In this document: in pieces, positions 28,577-39,131 of the stretch
Layout of the letters: each line of letters opens with the position of its first letter
Position numbering within the stretch: the first letter of the stretch is position 1
Assembly (NCBI GenBank): GCA_027483665.1
Contig: JAIXUC010000033.1
Location: forward strand, 62,001 to 126,000
Direction of reading: 5' to 3'
From: Comamonadaceae bacterium
GTDB taxonomy: Bacteria > Pseudomonadota > Gammaproteobacteria > Burkholderiales > Burkholderiaceae_C
DNA: 64,000 nucleotides
Notes under the pieces: generated by a model
The model's input: the letters and a program-made list of their open reading frames with translations, nothing else
The model's database searches: none
What the model was told of the DNA's origin: nothing
Program-made: the position numbers and the translations under genes

Positions 28577-29492
28577 TGAACGAACCTCGCTCGAGCGCTG
28601 CCAACTCGGGAGATTGGGGATAACGGCGCCGTAGTTGCTCACCCAGCTGCGCCATGGCGACAGGGTTGTTCAGCTCGCGCTCAATCTTGACCCCCAGCCA
28701 AAGCGTCTGAGCGTTCGCCAGTTCGCTGTTGTTGAGTCTGCGGATGTAGAACTGCGCGCGATTGAATTCCCGCCGCTTGTAGAGCAAGTCTGCCAAGTTG
28801 TAGCCAACGATCGGGTTGGCAGCATCCAGTGCATAGGCACGTGTCAGGCTGTCCTCGGCGTCGGCCGATCTCCCAGCTGCCATTTCGCACAGACCTTTGG
28901 TCATGAAAGTCCTGGCTCTGTCGGCATACAAAGGACTGGCCAAGGCCTGCCTGAACTGCTCGGCAGCGTCGTTGTAGCGGGCCCGTTGGCAATTGAGCCA
29001 ACCCAGGTTGTGCAGCGAACCCCCATCTCCCGGGTTGATGGAAAGAGCGCGCCTGAAGCTTTCCTCAGCCAAGGCGGGCTCGTTGAGCCGCATGTAGATG
29101 AGACCTCTCACGTTGAGGGCATCAACAAAGAGGGGATCCGCCGCCAGCGACAGCTTGACCTCGTCAAGAGCGACAGTTGTTTGCCCTTGTTCAAAGTAGC
29201 CAACCGCCAGTTCCAGGCGGATGCGTGCGCGCTTTCGGTTTTCCGGTTCATCAGAGGAAGTGACCAAGTCGGCGCTACTGCGCTGCCCTGATGAGGCGCC
29301 TTGCGTACCCGACCCAGGCTGAGGTGCCGCGCAACCCGCGAGCCCAAAGAAGAAAGCGACAGCCAGCGACCGGACCAACCACTGCAAAAGGCCGGCAGGC
29401 AAAAAACGGACCCTTTTGAAACCAGAGGACGTCAAGGCCAAACCACAGGTGCCAGTGGACGTCGACCTACGATCACGGTTCGGCAATGGCAT
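28569..29492 (-). CDS. pilW: PilW/PilF, type IV pilus biogenesis TPR lipoprotein
   Basis: Outer-membrane pilotin that helps assemble the PilQ secretin. The 307 residues carry an unusually long N-terminal region before the lipobox LAGC (Cys54), then about five TPR repeats (for example ALNVRGLIYMRLNEPALAEESFRRAL and NLGWLNCQRARYNDAAEQF). The ATG at 29492 shares a base with the rlmN stop (TGATG). The real N-terminus could lie further in, given the long basic n-region. Confidence 0.9.
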   Translation of the reverse strand: MPLPNRDRRSTSTGTCGLALTSSGFKRVRFLPAGLLQWLVRSLAVAFFFGLAGCAAPQPGSGTQGASSGQRSSADLVTSSDEPENRKRARIRLELAVGYFEQGQTTVALDEVKLSLAADPLFVDALNVRGLIYMRLNEPALAEESFRRALSINPGDGGSLHNLGWLNCQRARYNDAAEQFRQALASPLYADRARTFMTKGLCEMAAGRSADAEDSLTRAYALDAANPIVGYNLADLLYKRREFNRAQFYIRRLNNSELANAQTLWLGVKIERELNNPVAMAQLGEQLRRRYPQSPELAALERGSFNE

Positions 29493-30640
29493 CAGTCCTC
29501 AACCTTTGTTGCGCCGGCGGACGCGCCCGTGAGGGCCATCATGATGGGCTTGTGCAGCACCCTGCGGCGGTTGATTCCTGTGCGATCCTGCACGTCGCCG
29601 GCCAGTTGCCCGCATGCAGCATCGATATCGTCGCCGCGTGTTTTTCGAGTGGTCGTAACGATACCAGCATCCTGCAGAACCTCAGCGAAAGCCTGGACGC
29701 GCGCCGCTGGTGAACGAACAAGACCCGACTGCGGAAAAGGATTGAACGGGATCAAGTTGACCTTGCAAGCGACACCCAACTCAACGTCCTGCAGCAAACT
29801 CAACAACTCTCTGGCATGAGAGGGGCTGTCATTAACGCCATCCAACATGCAGTACTCAAAAGTGACGAAGTCACGCGGGGCATGAGCCAGGTAGCGCTGA
29901 CAAGCCCGCATCAACTCAGGCAACGGGTGTTTACGGTTGAGGGGCACCAAATCCGTGCGCAAGGTGTCATTCGACGCGTGCAGGGACACCGCGAGCGCCA
30001 CCGGGCAATCTTGGCCTAGCCTGTCGATCATGGGCACAACGCCAGAGGTAGATACGGTCAGTCTGCGGCGCGACAGTCCGTAGCCATGGTCGTCGAGCAT
30101 GACCCGCAGCGCTGGCACAAGCGCTTGATAGTTTTGCAGCGGCTCACCCATTCCCATCATCACCACGTTGGAAATGAGGCGCTCTGTGCGCCCCATCCGG
30201 CGTTTGAGTTCGTGCTCCGCATACCAAAGCTGCGCCACGATCTCACCGGTGGACAAATTGCGGCTGAAACCTTGCGCCCCAGTTGAACAAAACCGGCACC
30301 CGACCGCGCACCCGGCCTGCGAAGAAATGCACAGTGTGGCGCGATCGTCTTCCGGAATGAACACGGTTTCAACCGCATTGCCGCCGCCTACATCAAACAA
30401 CCACTTGATGGTCCCGTCGGCGGACGTGTGTTCGGAAACAACTGACAGCGCCTTTACCGACGCGTTTGCACTGAGCTTCGAGCGCAAAGCCTGCGCCAGA
30501 TCAGTCATGGACTCGAAGTCCGAAGCTCCCCGTTGGTGAATCCAACGAAACAACTGGGTCGCGCGAAAGCGCTTTTCTCCCAGCGTTTCGCACCACGCGG
30601 CCAACCCCTCCAGATCGAAATCGAGCAGGTTGACCGTCAT
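29492..30640 (-). CDS. rlmN: RlmN, dual-specificity 23S rRNA/tRNA adenine-C2 methyltransferase
   Basis: Radical-SAM enzyme methylating A2503 of 23S rRNA and A37 of some tRNAs. The 382 residues contain the radical SAM cysteine motif in [24 protein letters not shown], and a conserved C-terminal cysteine region ([10 protein letters not shown]). The catalytic cysteine of the family is probably the one in [13 protein letters not shown] or in DAACGQL. It follows ndk by 16 bases and is coupled to pilW. Confidence 0.96.
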   Translation of the reverse strand: MTVNLLDFDLEGLAAWCETLGEKRFRATQLFRWIHQRGASDFESMTDLAQALRSKLSANASVKALSVVSEHTSADGTIKWLFDVGGGNAVETVFIPEDDRATLCISSQAGCAVGCRFCSTGAQGFSRNLSTGEIVAQLWYAEHELKRRMGRTERLISNVVMMGMGEPLQNYQALVPALRVMLDDHGYGLSRRRLTVSTSGVVPMIDRLGQDCPVALAVSLHASNDTLRTDLVPLNRKHPLPELMRACQRYLAHAPRDFVTFEYCMLDGVNDSPSHARELLSLLQDVELGVACKVNLIPFNPFPQSGLVRSPAARVQAFAEVLQDAGIVTTTRKTRGDDIDAACGQLAGDVQDRTGINRRRVLHKPIMMALTGASAGATKVED

Positions 30641-30656
30641 GTCATGCAGCGCTGGC

Positions 30657-31082
30657 TCAGCGGGGATAAACGTTGAGTCCGGCGAAGAAAAAGGCTATCT
30701 CGGCCGCCGCTGTTTCTGGCGCGTCAGAGCCGTGCACCGCGTTGGCGTCGATGCTGTCGGCAAAGTCGGCGCGAATCGTGCCGGCCGCGGCCTTCTTGGG
30801 GTCGGTAGCGCCCATCAGGTCCCGATTTTTAAGGATGGCGTTTTCGCCTTCCAGAGCCTGGATCATGACGGGCCCAGAGATCATGAAATCGACCAGATCT
30901 TTGAAAAAAGGCCGGGCTTTGTGCACTGCGTAAAAGGCTTCGGCTTCACCACGCGAAAGGTGAGCCATCCGCGCTGCAACAACCTTCAGCCCCGCAGCTT
31001 CGAAGCGGGCGTAAATTTGCCCGATGACGTTCTTGGCGACTGCGTCGGGCTTGATGATGGAGAGCGTGCGTTCAATGGCCAT
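30657..31082 (-). CDS. ndk: Nucleoside diphosphate kinase
   Basis: Balances NTP and dNTP pools by phosphate transfer through a phosphohistidine. The 141 residues are full length: the N-terminus [17 protein letters not shown], the nucleotide-binding FFKDLVDFM, and the active-site histidine in [10 protein letters not shown]. The start at 31082 is preceded by AGGAA; the upstream extension is not homologous. Confidence 0.97.
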   Translation of the reverse strand: MAIERTLSIIKPDAVAKNVIGQIYARFEAAGLKVVAARMAHLSRGEAEAFYAVHKARPFFKDLVDFMISGPVMIQALEGENAILKNRDLMGATDPKKAAAGTIRADFADSIDANAVHGSDAPETAAAEIAFFFAGLNVYPR

Positions 31083-31171
31083 GGGCGTGTTCCTGTTGTT
31101 GAATCGATCAGTCCGTGCGGCGCATGCGGCGTTAGACAAAGCCTTCAATTCTAGCTCTGCGGCATCTGAGC

Positions 31172-32668
31172 TCAGCCCCGCTTGTTGCGCCCGCCACCCC
31201 TAGGACCGGGGGGTCTCGATGCGGGGCTGGTGCTCGTCCCAGGTCTCGGCCCTGCTGCGGCAGGCTTCCTGCCGGCAAGCCCGGGGCGCTGCTGATCTTT
31301 GCGTTGTCTGCTGAAGCTGTCGGCTCCTATGTATCCCAGTGAAGTCCGCATGGGATCTGGCTGCCCAGCTCCCGCTCGCACGGCCTTCGGGCCACCTTTC
31401 GATGGGTCATTGCGACGACCTCGGACCTCTCGGGCGTTAAGGGCCACGGCGGTCTGAAGCGGATCAATGGGGGGCCGACTGAACCTGCCTGCTGGGGCTG
31501 CGCTGCCGATGCCTCGGTCCGACACGAATCTGGAACCGTCAGGCCCACGCTGCATGGCGTCGCGGCTGCGTGAAGCGCCTCCACGGCCGGCGCGCTTAGT
31601 GCCTTCCCTGTTTCCATCCCTGTGACCTTCTGTCAGCCCCGCGCGCGGGCGAGAGCTGTCCTGGGATTGACCGACAGGCCGATGTGTGCCCGCAGCCGCA
31701 GGCCGCTCCGTGTGAGTGAGGTGCTTGTTCGTGTCGCTCGGACTTGCAGCGCGCATCAACGCGCGAATATCGGCCTCGTCCAGTTCCATCCAAGCGCCGC
31801 GTCGCAGCCCTCGCGGCAAGAGCATCGCACCGTACCGGATGCGAATGAGTCGACTCACAGCGTGGCCGACCGCCTCCAACATGCGGCGAACCTCGCGGTT
31901 ACGCCCTTCCGACAGAGTGACCCGATACCAGGTGTTGGCCCCCTCGCCGCCGCCGTCTTCGATGGTGGTGAACTGCGCCATGCCGTCACTGAGCTTCACG
32001 CCCTCAAGCAATCGCTGCTTTTCTTCGTTGCTCAGGGCACCGAGGACCCGGACGGCGTACTCGCGTACCAAACCAAAACGGGGGTGCATGAGCTGGTTGG
32101 CCAGCTCACCCGAGCTGGTGAACAGCAAGAGACCTTCGGTATTCAAATCGAGGCGTCCTACAGACTGCCACTTGCCTTGGTACACCTTAGGCAATTTGCG
32201 AAAAACAGTGGGGCGGCTTTGGGGGTCGTCGTGGGTCACGACTTCACCCGCAGGCTTGTGGTAGGCGATGACTCGGGCCGGCGGCGGGTCGATACGAACT
32301 CGGATGGGCTTGCCGTTGACTTTGACGCTGTCGCCCCATTGGATTCGTTGTCCGATGTGAGCGGGCTCATTGTTGACCGAGATGCGCCCTTCCAGAATAA
32401 GCTGCTCCATTTCCAAGCGCGAACCCAAACCGGCTTGGGCCAGAACTTTATGCAGCTTGGGGCTTTCCGGTTGCGGCAGCAGCACCCTTTTGCCCGGCAG
32501 AGCCATGTCTGTCTGCGCCTGATCCGCATCAAACCGCCCGGAAACCACATCCTGAAATTGAAGCGCCTGCTCTTGCTCAGTTTCGCCCTGCGCCGTGACA
32601 CCTGCGATCGGCGGCGCCGACGGATCTTCACCAGGCCTGGCAGCGCTGGGGACGTTTGGATCTTTCAT
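31172..32668 (-). CDS. rluB: RluB-type 23S rRNA pseudouridine synthase with long basic tail
   Basis: Modifies U2605 of 23S rRNA in model bacteria. The 498 residues comprise an N-terminal acidic/Gln-rich extension, an S4 RNA-binding domain (about 70-130), and the RsuA-family catalytic core with the aspartate in [13 protein letters not shown] and the C-terminal motif [16 protein letters not shown]. From about residue 320 onward it is a disordered Arg/Gly/Pro/Ser-rich tail ending GGGRNKRG, probably binding RNA. The core matches RluB; the tail is typical of Burkholderiales homologues. It overlaps scpB by four bases. Confidence 0.92.
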   Translation of the reverse strand: MKDPNVPSAARPGEDPSAPPIAGVTAQGETEQEQALQFQDVVSGRFDADQAQTDMALPGKRVLLPQPESPKLHKVLAQAGLGSRLEMEQLILEGRISVNNEPAHIGQRIQWGDSVKVNGKPIRVRIDPPPARVIAYHKPAGEVVTHDDPQSRPTVFRKLPKVYQGKWQSVGRLDLNTEGLLLFTSSGELANQLMHPRFGLVREYAVRVLGALSNEEKQRLLEGVKLSDGMAQFTTIEDGGGEGANTWYRVTLSEGRNREVRRMLEAVGHAVSRLIRIRYGAMLLPRGLRRGAWMELDEADIRALMRAASPSDTNKHLTHTERPAAAGTHRPVGQSQDSSRPRAGLTEGHRDGNREGTKRAGRGGASRSRDAMQRGPDGSRFVSDRGIGSAAPAGRFSRPPIDPLQTAVALNAREVRGRRNDPSKGGPKAVRAGAGQPDPMRTSLGYIGADSFSRQRKDQQRPGLAGRKPAAAGPRPGTSTSPASRPPGPRGGGRNKRG

Positions 32669-33357
32669 GGTGCTTCCGGTGTGTTGAAAGGTGTGTGCGC
32701 AACAGTACGGGCTTCGCTTTCAGCAGCCTCTCCAAGGTCGGCCATGCTGGAGGCGATCAATGAACGCTGGTCGCCCGAAACTTGATCAATCGGAAAGTCT
32801 TTGGCCTCGCTGGTGACCAACGAGTCCAACAGGCTTGCCTGGGGCACCGTGCCCTCTATTGAGGGCAATTGATCCAACGAGAACAACCCGAGATCATCAA
32901 GAAACTGCTGGGTGGTGGCAAAGAGCGCGGGCCTCCCCGCAGCCTCGCGGTGCCCGATCACTTCTATCCACCCCCGATCCTCCAGCTGCTTGATGATCAA
33001 CGCATTGACAGTGACGCCACGAATATCTTCCATGTCTCCCCGGGTAACGGGCTGACGGTAGGCAATGATGGCCAAAGTCTCCATCGCAGCACGGCTGTAG
33101 CGCGGTGGCTTTTCCGGGTGCAGGCGATCCAAGTAGACCCGCATCTCTGGGCGACTTTGCAAGCGCCATCCGGTTGCCACCATGACCAGCTCAATGCCTC
33201 GCTGGCGCCAATCGTCTTGCAGGTCTGCCAGCAATGAGCGAACCGTGTCTGCGCTTAAAGCGTCGTCAAACAAAACGCGAAGTTCATTCACGGTCAAGGG
33301 CTGACTGGCGCAAATGAGCGCGGTCTCCAGGATCCTTTTGGCATCCACCGTGTTCAT
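32665..33357 (-). CDS. scpB: ScpB, chromosome segregation and condensation protein
   Basis: Kleisin-partner subunit of the SMC/ScpAB complex. The 230 residues contain two winged-helix domains ([51 protein letters not shown]), the latter very characteristic. The ATG at 33357 is chosen because it begins at the family N-terminus; the frame stays open 87 codons upstream without homology. The 140 bases between here and rluD hold no other gene I can recognise. Confidence 0.93.
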   Translation of the reverse strand: MNTVDAKRILETALICASQPLTVNELRVLFDDALSADTVRSLLADLQDDWRQRGIELVMVATGWRLQSRPEMRVYLDRLHPEKPPRYSRAAMETLAIIAYRQPVTRGDMEDIRGVTVNALIIKQLEDRGWIEVIGHREAAGRPALFATTQQFLDDLGLFSLDQLPSIEGTVPQASLLDSLVTSEAKDFPIDQVSGDQRSLIASSMADLGEAAESEARTVAHTPFNTPEAP

Positions 33358-33497
33358 AGCTTCTTCACATTCGGGGAACGAGGCTCGACTGAGCGGAAGG
33401 GGAAGCGCCGAGGGCTGCTCCATGGACGCAGGCTGTGACGGGCAACGTCTACGCCGGATCGAACCGAACCGAGCAGGTGCTTTGAATCGAGCTCGTC

Positions 33498-34553
33498 TTA
33501 GCTGGGCGGATTGTAGCCAAGCGATGCGTGCGCCAAAGCCCTGACAAAGTCGGCAGGCGGCTGGCACGTGAAGGCGCATGGCGCTCCGGTCATGGGGTGC
33601 TGAAATCGCAGACGCCAAGCATGCAAAGCTTGTCGAGAAATCAAAGAGGTTCGCCCGCCGTACAAAACATCACCGGCAATAGGTTGCCCCAGGAAAGACA
33701 GATGGACGCGAATCTGGTGGGTACGTCCCGTGTGCAAGCGACAGTGCACCAAGGCAGCCAAGCTCGACTGCCCCAAAACGGAAACGTCGGTTCGCGCTGG
33801 CTTGGCTCCAGGGCTGTCTAGTGACACCACCGCCATGCGCAGACGCTGGCGCGGGTCTCGTCCAATCGGCTGGTCCACATGCGCCACGAGCGCACCCTTC
33901 CAAGCTTTGTCAGTAACCGCCAGATACTCGCGGCTGACCTCGCGCTGCGACATCATGTCCACCAGTCGATCCATCGCCTGGCGGTGCCGCGCAATCACCA
34001 TCAGTCCCGTGGTGTCCTTGTCCAAGCGGTGAACGATTCCGGCGCGCGGCAGACCAGCGCTCGAAGGGAAGCGGTGCAGCAGGGCATTGAGCAGGGTGCC
34101 GCTCCAATGTCCGGCTGCGGGGTGAACCACCAAGCCCGAAGGCTTGTCAATGACCAACAAATGCTCGTCTTCGAACACCACATCGAGTGCGATGTCCTCG
34201 GGCTCAAAGGCTTGGGCTTGCTCTGGCTGGCGAACGTTGACCTCTACCAGTTGCCCCACTCGCAGTTTGCTGGCGGCCTTCGGCGTCAGTTGTCCATCGA
34301 TCGAAACATCACCCTGCGCAATCAACTGCTGAATGAAGTGGCGCGACAAACCCTGCAGCCGCTGCGCGAGCCAACGATCCAGCCGCAACCCGTGCTCTGA
34401 CACCCCGACGTCAAGCCGAGTAGCGATGTGCTGCGACTCGGCGGAATCTTCAGGGTCAGCCAGCGCTTCGCTCCCGGTGCCGAGCGCGCTGCCCGAGTCG
34501 GTCGGCGCCAGCGTTTGCTGCACGCCCTGTGCCCCGGCCGGACCGAGACCCAT
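33498..34553 (-). CDS. rluD: RluD-type large-subunit pseudouridine synthase
   Basis: Makes pseudouridines 1911, 1915 and 1917 in helix 69 of 23S rRNA. The 351 residues have a variable N-tail of about 45, an S4 domain ([22 protein letters not shown]), and the RluA catalytic motif [13 protein letters not shown] take the ATG at 34553; upstream GTG/ATG codons at 34601 and 34598 would overlap the bamD start on the opposite strand. rluD-bamD divergence is conserved in proteobacteria. Confidence 0.93.
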   Translation of the reverse strand: MGLGPAGAQGVQQTLAPTDSGSALGTGSEALADPEDSAESQHIATRLDVGVSEHGLRLDRWLAQRLQGLSRHFIQQLIAQGDVSIDGQLTPKAASKLRVGQLVEVNVRQPEQAQAFEPEDIALDVVFEDEHLLVIDKPSGLVVHPAAGHWSGTLLNALLHRFPSSAGLPRAGIVHRLDKDTTGLMVIARHRQAMDRLVDMMSQREVSREYLAVTDKAWKGALVAHVDQPIGRDPRQRLRMAVVSLDSPGAKPARTDVSVLGQSSLAALVHCRLHTGRTHQIRVHLSFLGQPIAGDVLYGGRTSLISRQALHAWRLRFQHPMTGAPCAFTCQPPADFVRALAHASLGYNPPS

Positions 34554-34592
34554 CGATATACTTTCAAAGCGACTTACCCGAGGTTTTTTTTC

Positions 34593-35441
34593 ATGCATCA
34601 CAAGCCATTATCGAATTTGCTCCCCCAGGCACAGAAGCGCGACCGCGGGGCTCGCGGCGCAGCGTATCTGTGTCTAGCCGCAGCACTCGGCATGGCTGCA
34701 TGCTCTTCCACACCACCTGCAGACCCCACCGCTGCCTGGAGCCCGAACCGCATCTACGCGGAAGCTCGCGATGAAATGAATTCTGGTGCTTATGACAAGG
34801 CAGTACCCCTGCTCGAAAAGCTAGAAGGCAGAGCCGCCGGTACGCCCTTGGCCCAACAAGCACAGATTGACCGCGCCTACGCCCAATACAAAGGCGGCGA
34901 GCCAGCACAAGCACTGGCAACGTTGGACCGTTTCATCAAGCTGCACCCGGCCAGCCCGGCCCTCGACTACGCTTTTTACCTGAAGGGAGTCATCAATTTC
35001 AATGACGAACTTGGGTTGTTTTCTTTCATCACCCGTCAAGATTTGTCCGAACGCGATCAGCGCGCAGCCAAAGAGTCTTTCGAGGCTTTTCGCGAACTCA
35101 CAACCCGTTTTCCGGAGTCGCGTTACACGCCAGACGCCCGCCAACGCATGCTCTATATCGTGAATGCTCTGGCCAGCTATGAGGTGCATGTAGCGCGTTA
35201 CTACTACCTCCGAGGGGCCTACGTGGCCGCCATCAACCGGGCACAAATTGCAGTGAGCGACTTTCGCGAGGCACCCGCCGTTGAAGAGGCGCTCTACCTG
35301 CTGGTGCGCTCATACGACGCCTTGGGAATGACGCAACTTCGCGATGACAGCCGGCGCGTGCTCACGACCAATTTTCCCAACAGCACCTTCCTGACACAGG
35401 GGCTTAAAGGGCGTGACGATCCGTGGTGGAAGTTTTGGTAA
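34593..35441 (+). CDS. bamD: BamD, outer-membrane protein assembly lipoprotein
   Basis: Essential lipoprotein of the BAM complex. The 282 residues have a lipobox MAAC (Cys37) and about five TPR-like repeats (YDKAVPLLEKLE; AQALATLDRFIKLHP; SFEAFRELTTRFPESRY). The start has GAGG upstream and TATACT at 34557-34562 as a possible -10. Its last 38 bases overlap the 3' end of the convergent DinG-type gene. Confidence 0.96.
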   Translation: MHHKPLSNLLPQAQKRDRGARGAAYLCLAAALGMAACSSTPPADPTAAWSPNRIYAEARDEMNSGAYDKAVPLLEKLEGRAAGTPLAQQAQIDRAYAQYKGGEPAQALATLDRFIKLHPASPALDYAFYLKGVINFNDELGLFSFITRQDLSERDQRAAKESFEAFRELTTRFPESRYTPDARQRMLYIVNALASYEVHVARYYYLRGAYVAAINRAQIAVSDFREAPAVEEALYLLVRSYDALGMTQLRDDSRRVLTTNFPNSTFLTQGLKGRDDPWWKFW

Positions 35442-37485
35442 GGCCTGCCAGGTAGTCCTGAAACGCCACTTCGTTCACCAGTCGGCGCATGGGCGGCAAG
35501 CCAGACAGCAGCTTGATGCCATAGGCCATGTGAACCAAACGGTTGTCGCACACGACCAAAACCCCCCGGTCCCGTTCGCTTCGGATCAGCCGGCCAGCAC
35601 CTTGCTTGAGCGCCACGGCAGCTTCTGGCAAAAAATAGTCACTGAAAGCCCTGCGGCCTTGGGCCTCCAGGCGCTGGGTTCGCGCGTGGACCAAGGGATC
35701 GCTGGGCGGCGGAAATGGCAGCTTGTCAATGACAACCATTTGCAGCGCATCCCCAGGCACATCAACACCCTCCCAAAACGAAACCGATGCCACCAGCACC
35801 GCACCCCGTGCACCAGTGGTCTGGCTTTGGCCCGCCGACTCGAACCGCTGGATGAGGCTACCGCGGGTTCCCTGCCCCTGCACCAAGACTTCAATGCCAG
35901 ATTCAGCCAATGCGCTGGTCAGGCGATTGCCCACCAGCGCCAATGCGCGCAAGGTCGTTGTCAAGACCAGAGTGCGGCCCCCCAAAAGCTGCACCGGGTC
36001 TACCAACCAGTCAGCCAATGCTTCACTGTGCCCGGGCTCATTGGGTTTAGGCAGCTGCCTTGGGACGTACACCGCAGACTGCACCGCATAGTCAAAAGGG
36101 CTGTCTACCCGCAGCTGCAGCGCGTGGGTCAGCCCGCACGGCTCAGTGAACCACTGCAAGCCACTGTCGTCGCCCAACGTTGCGGAGGTGAAAACCCAGG
36201 CGCGCGCGCGCTCAGGTGTGGGCGGCTCGGCAGATGGAACCGTTCGGTCATCAACAAAGGGGGGGCCGGGCGGAGCTGATCTGAGGACTCGCTCGCGCAT
36301 GGCCTGCGCGATGTCCAGCGGAGATTCGACCATGCGCATTTGTGTGCCAAGGTCCAGCCAGCGCACGCAGCCCAACTCGCACGGTGCAATAAAGCTTTGG
36401 GCCAGCTCATGCAGTTGTCCACAACGCTCGCGCAGACGAACGAAATCGGGGGCCAACTCGGAGACCGTGTCCAGGCCGCTGGCGGCTTGAGCCAACGCTG
36501 CGCCCACATTCTTGAGTCCCCCTAGCCAGTCATCGGGGTGAATCCCTTGAGGCGAGGTGCCCTCCCAAGACAGGCGGGACTGGGCGCTTGCGAACTTGCT
36601 GACAGGCCGCCCCGCTACCAAACGCAAATCACGTGTTGACATGTCGACCGCAGACACCAAGCTCGTCCAATCAACCAGTCCACGCGCGTGCTGCAATCCA
36701 GCCGCCAACATGTCTCTTGCAAAGTCAAGCAACTGCGCCGTACCCAACTGCGCCCCTAAAAACTGCACGCCTGTTTCATTGATCTGGTGCGCTTCATCAA
36801 AGACAACAGCGCGCACCGTCGGCAAAAGTTCGGCCATGCCCGATTCACGCACCTGCAAGTCGGCAAAAAACAGGTGATGGTTGATGACCACGACATCGGC
36901 TGCCAGCGCCTCCCGACGCGCGAGGTTGACGTGGCAGGCGCGGAAATCGGGACATTGCGAGCCCAAGCAGTTCTCGCGAGTGGAAGTGACCAATGGCCAA
37001 ACAGGGGAGCGCTCGGGCAAGCTCGCAACTTCTGCAAGGTCTCCGGTGCGGGTGTGACGAGACCATTGCTCGATGCTTGCCAGCAGCGCGAGCAAGCCCT
37101 TGTCGGAAAGACTGGTTTGCCGTGCCAGTTTCAGCCGGTGCAGACAAAGGTAGCTGCCACGCCCTTTGAGCAAGGCTGTTCGGGCCGGGACGCCCAAAGC
37201 CGATACAAGGCGCGGCAGGTCGCGGCTGAACAACTGGTCTTGCAGATTCTTGGTGGCCGTAGAAAGCAGCACCCGCTCGCCGCTGAGCAGCACAGGCACT
37301 AGGTACGCAAAGGTCTTGCCGACGCCGGTGCCCGCCTCCACCACCAACTCTCCACCTTGTTCCAAGACCTTAGCCACAGCTTGTGCCATTTGCAACTGGG
37401 CAGATCTTGGTGTGAACCCGCGCAGGTTGCGTGCCAAGGGACCATCAGGCTGAAACGCGGCATCTACCGCTGCATTAAGAGACAT
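35404..37485 (-). CDS. DinG/YoaA-family ATP-dependent DNA helicase
   Basis: A 693-residue XPD-like superfamily 2 helicase with an iron-sulfur cluster. It carries Walker A (EAGTGVGKT), cluster cysteines in YLCLH and NCLGSQCPDFRAC, the DEAH box (VFDEAHQI), and C-terminal motifs V/VI ending in KQGAGRLIRSERDRGVLVVCD. YoaA helps replication restart with HolC in Escherichia coli; DinG resolves R-loops. I cannot tell which subgroup applies. The ATG at 37485 gives the family N-terminus; the upstream frame runs toward the divergent phosphatase gene. Confidence 0.92.
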   Translation of the reverse strand: MSLNAAVDAAFQPDGPLARNLRGFTPRSAQLQMAQAVAKVLEQGGELVVEAGTGVGKTFAYLVPVLLSGERVLLSTATKNLQDQLFSRDLPRLVSALGVPARTALLKGRGSYLCLHRLKLARQTSLSDKGLLALLASIEQWSRHTRTGDLAEVASLPERSPVWPLVTSTRENCLGSQCPDFRACHVNLARREALAADVVVINHHLFFADLQVRESGMAELLPTVRAVVFDEAHQINETGVQFLGAQLGTAQLLDFARDMLAAGLQHARGLVDWTSLVSAVDMSTRDLRLVAGRPVSKFASAQSRLSWEGTSPQGIHPDDWLGGLKNVGAALAQAASGLDTVSELAPDFVRLRERCGQLHELAQSFIAPCELGCVRWLDLGTQMRMVESPLDIAQAMRERVLRSAPPGPPFVDDRTVPSAEPPTPERARAWVFTSATLGDDSGLQWFTEPCGLTHALQLRVDSPFDYAVQSAVYVPRQLPKPNEPGHSEALADWLVDPVQLLGGRTLVLTTTLRALALVGNRLTSALAESGIEVLVQGQGTRGSLIQRFESAGQSQTTGARGAVLVASVSFWEGVDVPGDALQMVVIDKLPFPPPSDPLVHARTQRLEAQGRRAFSDYFLPEAAVALKQGAGRLIRSERDRGVLVVCDNRLVHMAYGIKLLSGLPPMRRLVNEVAFQDYLAGLTKTSTTDRHAL

Positions 37486-37606
37486 CAGGCCAGCCCGGGT
37501 TAGAGGCCCAGCGAGCGCTGAGCCGCGTGGATAATACGAGCCCTTACCAGGACGCGAGGCAGCAGCATCGCGCCACTGATGCCGTCGAGGACCAACGAAG
37601 GACAGC

Positions 37607-38365
37607 ATGGGTAGCGGCTACAAAATCACGGCATCTACCGGGATCCACAAAGGAGACCGGGACTATCAGCAAGACCAAGTGGCGCTCATTCCCCATCCTC
37701 GGGTCCAAGGGTGCCTTCTGGGTGTAGTGGCCGACGGGATGGGTGGCAGAAGTGGCGGGCGAAAAGCCTCCGACCAGGTGATGCTCACGGCCAAGCAATT
37801 GTTCGAGCGCTTCTCCCCGGTCTACGACCATTCGAGCGACCTGCTGAAGCAAATCGTGAGAGAAGCGCATACGGTCATCCGGCTGACTGCCATCTCGACT
37901 GAGCAAGAACCGCACAGCACGATTGCTGCTTTTGTGGTGACCCCAGAGCGCGTCAGCCACTGGGTGCACTCAGGCGACTCCCGCATTTATCACTTTCGCG
38001 GCAACCAATTGCTCAAGCGCACGTCAGACCACTCCTACGTGCAACTGTTGGTCGACCGTGGTGAGCTGACGGAGGAGCAAGCAGCCGTTCACCCGCAGTC
38101 CAACATTTTGGTGGGCTGCCTTGGCACCGAAGACGAGCCCCCGATGGTCGAGCACGTGGTGCCACATCACGAAGTAGGCGAAACACTCATGGCATGCAGC
38201 GATGGTGTCTGGCACTACTTCACACCGCAAGAGTTAGGGGCAGTGGTGTCCTCTTTGCCTCCCCGTGAAGCCACGGAGTTCCTGATCAGCAAAGCGCGTC
38301 AAAGAGCTCAAGGCGGCGGCGACAACCTTTCGCTGGCCATCGTCAAGATAGAAGCGGGACATTGA
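37607..38365 (+). CDS. PP2C-type serine/threonine protein phosphatase
   Basis: A 252-residue stand-alone metal-dependent phosphatase. Metal-binding motifs are GDRDYQQDQ near residues 16-24 (the usual Asn-Gln-Asp appears as Gln-Gln-Asp), ADGMGG (42-47), GDSRIY, SDGVW and GGGDNLSL. No transmembrane segment is seen, so it should be cytosolic. No partner kinase or FHA protein is in view. An AGGA site precedes the ATG. It is divergent from the helicase gene. Confidence 0.9.
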   Translation: MGSGYKITASTGIHKGDRDYQQDQVALIPHPRVQGCLLGVVADGMGGRSGGRKASDQVMLTAKQLFERFSPVYDHSSDLLKQIVREAHTVIRLTAISTEQEPHSTIAAFVVTPERVSHWVHSGDSRIYHFRGNQLLKRTSDHSYVQLLVDRGELTEEQAAVHPQSNILVGCLGTEDEPPMVEHVVPHHEVGETLMACSDGVWHYFTPQELGAVVSSLPPREATEFLISKARQRAQGGGDNLSLAIVKIEAGH

Positions 38366-38411
38366 TCTGGCCTGCAGGGGTCCCAGCCTGAAGATGCCGG
38401 ACAGCGGTCCA

Positions 38412-39131
38412 TCAAGGCCTGGGCGGCAGAGGTAAATCGGAAGCCGGGCGACGCGATGGATCTGCGATGCGCCGGTCTCGCTCCAGGCGCCTCTCAGCCG
38501 CATCTTGCTGTCGCGCTTGGGTATCGGCCCTGACGGCGGCGGCCTGAGAGCTGCGTGCTCGAGACTGCGCCTCACGTTGAGCGGCACGTTGCTGAGCAGT
38601 CAGTGCGTCCTGCCGGCGCTGCTCGGCTTGGGCAGCGCGCTGTGTATCTGGCTCCATCGGTTCCACAGGCAGCGCCGGTAAAGGCAACGCAGCAGAGGCA
38701 GCAGCCGCGGCCCGGCTAGCGGCCGCTTGCACATTGCGCTGTTCTTCGGCAGCGCGCTGTTCAACGCGCAGGTCGATGCGCTGCAAGCGTTCCTGTGCAC
38801 GCTCGCGCCGCTCAGCGTCGTTCAGCAATGACTCTTGGCGCTGCAGCTCATCCAGCACGCGCCGCCGCTCGGCACGCGCATCATCGAGGCAAGAGGTCAC
38901 CACGAAGCGCTGGTAACAGGCACGGCTGGCAGCCTCGTGTTTTGCTTGAGCCTGCGCGCGCTCTTGGCTCACGCGCTGGCGGTCAGTTTCACGCGCGGAC
39001 ACGGTTTGTGCCCAGGCAGGGGCTGCGCCGAACAAGGTGACCCAGCCCACCAGCAACGAAGCTGCCACGGCGCCAGCGGCCTTGTGAGCCAACTTGTCCT
39101 TGGCAGTTGCAGCGCGGTGGGATGTATTCAC
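38412..39131 (-). CDS. Secreted coiled-coil protein of unknown function
   Basis: A 239-residue protein. A signal peptide (AGAVAASLLVGWVTLFGAAPAWA) is followed by a long Gln/Arg/Ala/Glu-rich region predicted to be helical and coiled-coil (ARAERRRVLDELQRQESLL and following). Two cysteines (SRACYQRFVVTSCLDDA) could form a disulfide. The start is a GTG at 39131 overlapping the zapE stop by four bases (GTGA), which supports it. I do not recognise a named family. Translational coupling to zapE suggests co-expression with it. Confidence 0.75.
   Translation of the reverse strand: MNTSHRAATAKDKLAHKAAGAVAASLLVGWVTLFGAAPAWAQTVSARETDRQRVSQERAQAQAKHEAASRACYQRFVVTSCLDDARAERRRVLDELQRQESLLNDAERRERAQERLQRIDLRVEQRAAEEQRNVQAAASRAAAAASAALPLPALPVEPMEPDTQRAAQAEQRRQDALTAQQRAAQREAQSRARSSQAAAVRADTQARQQDAAERRLERDRRIADPSRRPASDLPLPPRP

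Noticed and set aside
34593-34601. rluD starting at 34601 or 34598
   Set aside because: Those codons lie inside the bamD start on the other strand, and the added residues are not conserved; the ATG at 34553 is more likely.
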